Source: Branchiostoma floridae
Lineage: Eukaryota > Chordata > Leptocardii > Amphioxiformes > Branchiostomatidae
Length of the DNA stretch: 35,324 nucleotides
Direction of reading: 5' to 3'
Assembly (NCBI RefSeq): GCF_000003815.2
Contig: NC_049991.1
Location: 13,433,438 to 13,468,761 of the forward strand
Part shown: in pieces, positions 32,700-35,324 of the stretch
How positions within the stretch are numbered: the first letter of the stretch is position 1
How the letters are laid out: every line of letters starts with the position of its first letter
Translations under genes and position numbers: made by a program
Notes under the pieces: generated by a model
Databases searched by the model: none
Seen by the model: only the letters and a program-made list of their open reading frames with translations
What the model was told of the DNA's origin: nothing

Positions 32700-35324
32700 A
32701 TTCCTAACAACAACCGATATTTCTGAGCCATGAACCTGTAGGTAATGTAGACCAGTAACTAAGCTCACTCTATTACTTTGTATACATGTACAATATATCG
32801 GTCTGTCATGTGAGAGGGCTTTCAGAGATTTGACGTCAGTATCAGCTTTGAACCCTGAACATGCAGACCAGAATAGGGTGCAATCAAATAAGAAGATTAA
32901 TGTCAAGGAGGTCTCCGCATGCGAAACGTACGTAAAATGAAGAGGCCTATCCACAGCAGCTTGGCATAAATGATAATCAATGACGGACATTTTTCACTTG
33001 CTGAGATAAAAGAATTAGTTACTGCATGCTAACTGTTGCTGAATAGCAAATAGAACTCCCTCTTGAAAAGAAACTTAGTTTGCGTTACACGGCCCAAGCT
33101 TGAGCGGACGGCCATAACAAGATTAGCATTATTCAGCTCAGCTTTCTTTTCAAAACGTATAGAACATTTATGAATATACATGCATGAGAAAATGACTGGA
33201 AGGAGACAAGGGGGTGCCATATGCCTTATTCATTCCTTTCTGCTTGAAAAGCATTATGAGGTCATGATCTTGTTAGTGAGCAAGAGCAAGAGCACCATGA
33301 TTCCAGTTTTTTAAGTTGATCAACAATTCTAATTTTCAAATTGGGAGCATTTACTCCATGTAGGCCCTTCAACACCAAACAAAATAACGTCAAATCTCTC
33401 ATAATCCCACCAGGTATCTTAAGATTGCCTTATCAAAAAGAAAGTGCTATCAAGGCCTCCTCAAAAATATCTTAAACACTTACTAGATATTGAGGTAGGC
33501 ATTCCTTGGGGATGATGATGCACATGATGCATCTCTTTAAATCATTTTTATGTCGGCACTGTGCTGAATAATGAGGGTTAACATTTACTCTTGAATAATT
33601 CTTCTTATATGCAAAGTATTAACTTGAAGTTTTTTCACCCTATCTTGAGGATGAATATGTGACATACACATATTACCATAAAATTTTGGCCCACATCTCT
33701 GGAAAAAAAGTTTTATATGTTGCTTTCATCGGGGAATCTTCATGGGACTACAAATAACAAATCTGACCTTTTTGCAGCGCAGTCGGTATAAAGTGTAAGT
33801 GCCTGCTGCATTAGATATCTCATGAATCTTTGCTTACATCAGCTCGAAATGGCTCGGCACTCCTCATGAATCTGATGAGCCTTACTGTTTTGCCTCCATC
33901 AACCTTATCGCCTTGCATCTCAACATGCGGAGAATACTGATGTGTCGGGAGAAACCACTGTCTCTAACATTCCTGTGTAGACAAACCTAGATCTTTGTTT
34001 TCTTGGAATCAGATTTAAAAAAATCGATAAGACAGTGACTGTCTGACATAGATGCTAGTTGGCATGTCCTTAAGCCTGGTATCATCACCCTACAAATATA
34101 TAGCAGCAACCCCTTAATTAAAATGGTATCATTGGGTACATGTATCTAAACACATTGTGGATGATATAGCTCTCTAAATCAAGGGACTTGAAGATAATTG
34201 CAATCCAGGGAATGTTATTGGGAGCTCTGCTGAAGAAATAATGATGCATTCAACCTTCATACATGCCATCTGCATGGTTGCTGTTTGACCCAGTGATTCA
34301 TCGTGCATTCCCATGCAATCTGTTTGTATCTGCAATCATACAAGGCAAAAACCTCTACAGTATTAGGCAGCATGTAAAGTTAAATGTAGGAGGAGTTCTC
34401 TAGAAGAATCCAAATGCAAAATAGCTCAGCTGTCTACCATTAATAAAAGAACAGAATTTCATTCCTATATGTTCATCATGTAACCATTCATCCACAGCTT
34501 TTGGACAGAACTCAGTAGTTCATATAGCTTGAGGCAGAGTGGAGTTTCTCATTGCGCATTTTGACTGTCATGTTGGCCTAATTGAAAGCTGTCATATCAG
34601 ACTAAGATAAAGCATAAATACAAAAATGCCATAATTCTTTAGTGGTAAATGATAGGAAGTTCATTCTTGAGATATGTAAGTTAGTTAAAGGCGTACAACA
34701 TAGTGGATAGATTATATAAATGTTGGAATTATTTGAATAATCTATGATGACATGAATGTAAACGTGGAATTCTTTGAACACTTTCATGCATCCAATATAC
34801 ATAATTTTTGTATGACGGACCTCATCATTTAAGACAGTTTATGCTACTTACAGTCTTATTTCCATAATCATTGAGACAGTTGAAATACAAAATTTACACA
34901 AGCTCTAAATATTTCATGGGGGCATGAGGTCTCTGAACTCTTGTTGTTTTAGAAAAGAGGTTAGCTTCTCCAGCTAATCGTATTACTTTCCTCCCTTGAG
35001 TGCAACGGACGTCATCATCCTGTGGTTACAAAACTAACAAGCAGAAAGCAGACACTCTCGGGTCTGCAATGATGTCAACAGTTTCTGAAAACCACTTTGC
35101 TAAATTAGATTCTCTGTCAAAAAAAAAATCATCCTAAAAGCTTGGGAATGTCTATTCTTTATACAATGCCATGGCATCCTCCATGAATCTGTAGTCATAG
35201 AATACTATGTTCTACATTTCCTAACAGCTGATATGTTCTCTGAAGTTATCCCTATCAATCTAGATGATGAGACAATTATAGAAATTGCAAGAGTAGAAAA
35301 GATGGTGGAAAAGAATTCTCTTGT
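32700..35324. other. Upstream stretch, nothing recognised
   Basis: AT-rich sequence to the window end. Minus ORFs at 32697-32990, 33029-33220 and 34602-34802 have no recognisable content. Neither the conserved Cav3 N-terminal block nor a neighbouring gene was found here. Confidence 0.5.

Overview
This window looks like nuclear DNA of an invertebrate animal: AT-rich, spliced coding pieces separated by long introns, no bacterial operon structure, and only short chance ORFs outside the exons. The abundant ACATGTA/TACATGTA-type words and the intron sizes would fit a marine invertebrate such as amphioxus, an echinoderm, a hemichordate or a lophotrochozoan. The sequence alone does not let me pick one.

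The one gene I can identify is on the minus strand and occupies the left 7.3 kb. It is a T-type (Cav3) voltage-gated calcium channel alpha-1 subunit, the invertebrate counterpart of CACNA1G/H/I. Five consecutive exons, read right to left (7019-7261, 2633-2730, 1813-1984, 1056-1353, 1-56), encode nearly all of repeat (domain) I: segments S1, S2, S3, the S4 voltage sensor, S5, the cysteine-rich extracellular loop and the first selectivity-filter glutamate. All splice phases agree, giving 288 uninterrupted residues. The last exon runs off the left edge, so the S6 segment of domain I and domains II-IV lie outside the window.

Four introns are ordinary GT-AG introns. The intron upstream of the S1-S3 exon appears to be a minor-class (U12) intron: it ends in AC, with a close match to the U12 branch-point consensus 12 bases before the exon. 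It is at least as long as the rest of the window (about 28 kb) unless an unrecognised N-terminal exon lies inside it. I could not find the conserved N-terminal exon.

The right 28 kb is otherwise intronic or upstream DNA. It holds a plus-strand 3' end of a non-LTR retrotransposon (26491-26829) followed by a tRNA-like SINE relic, several foldback or inverted-repeat structures (5783-6142, 11063-11196, 27715-27865, 30830-30905), a palindromic array of four GGATTA/TAATCC homeodomain-type sites (18615-18669), and a minus-strand CCAAT / GC-box / TATA arrangement at 32616-32684. That arrangement is followed by an ATG in good context and a GTAAGC splice donor, and it may be a promoter and first exon for this gene or for a nested transcript. 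I found no previously undescribed multi-gene system. The most interesting signals are the minor-class intron, the promoter-like block, the homeodomain-site palindrome and a Thr-to-Ser change in the channel's selectivity-filter motif.
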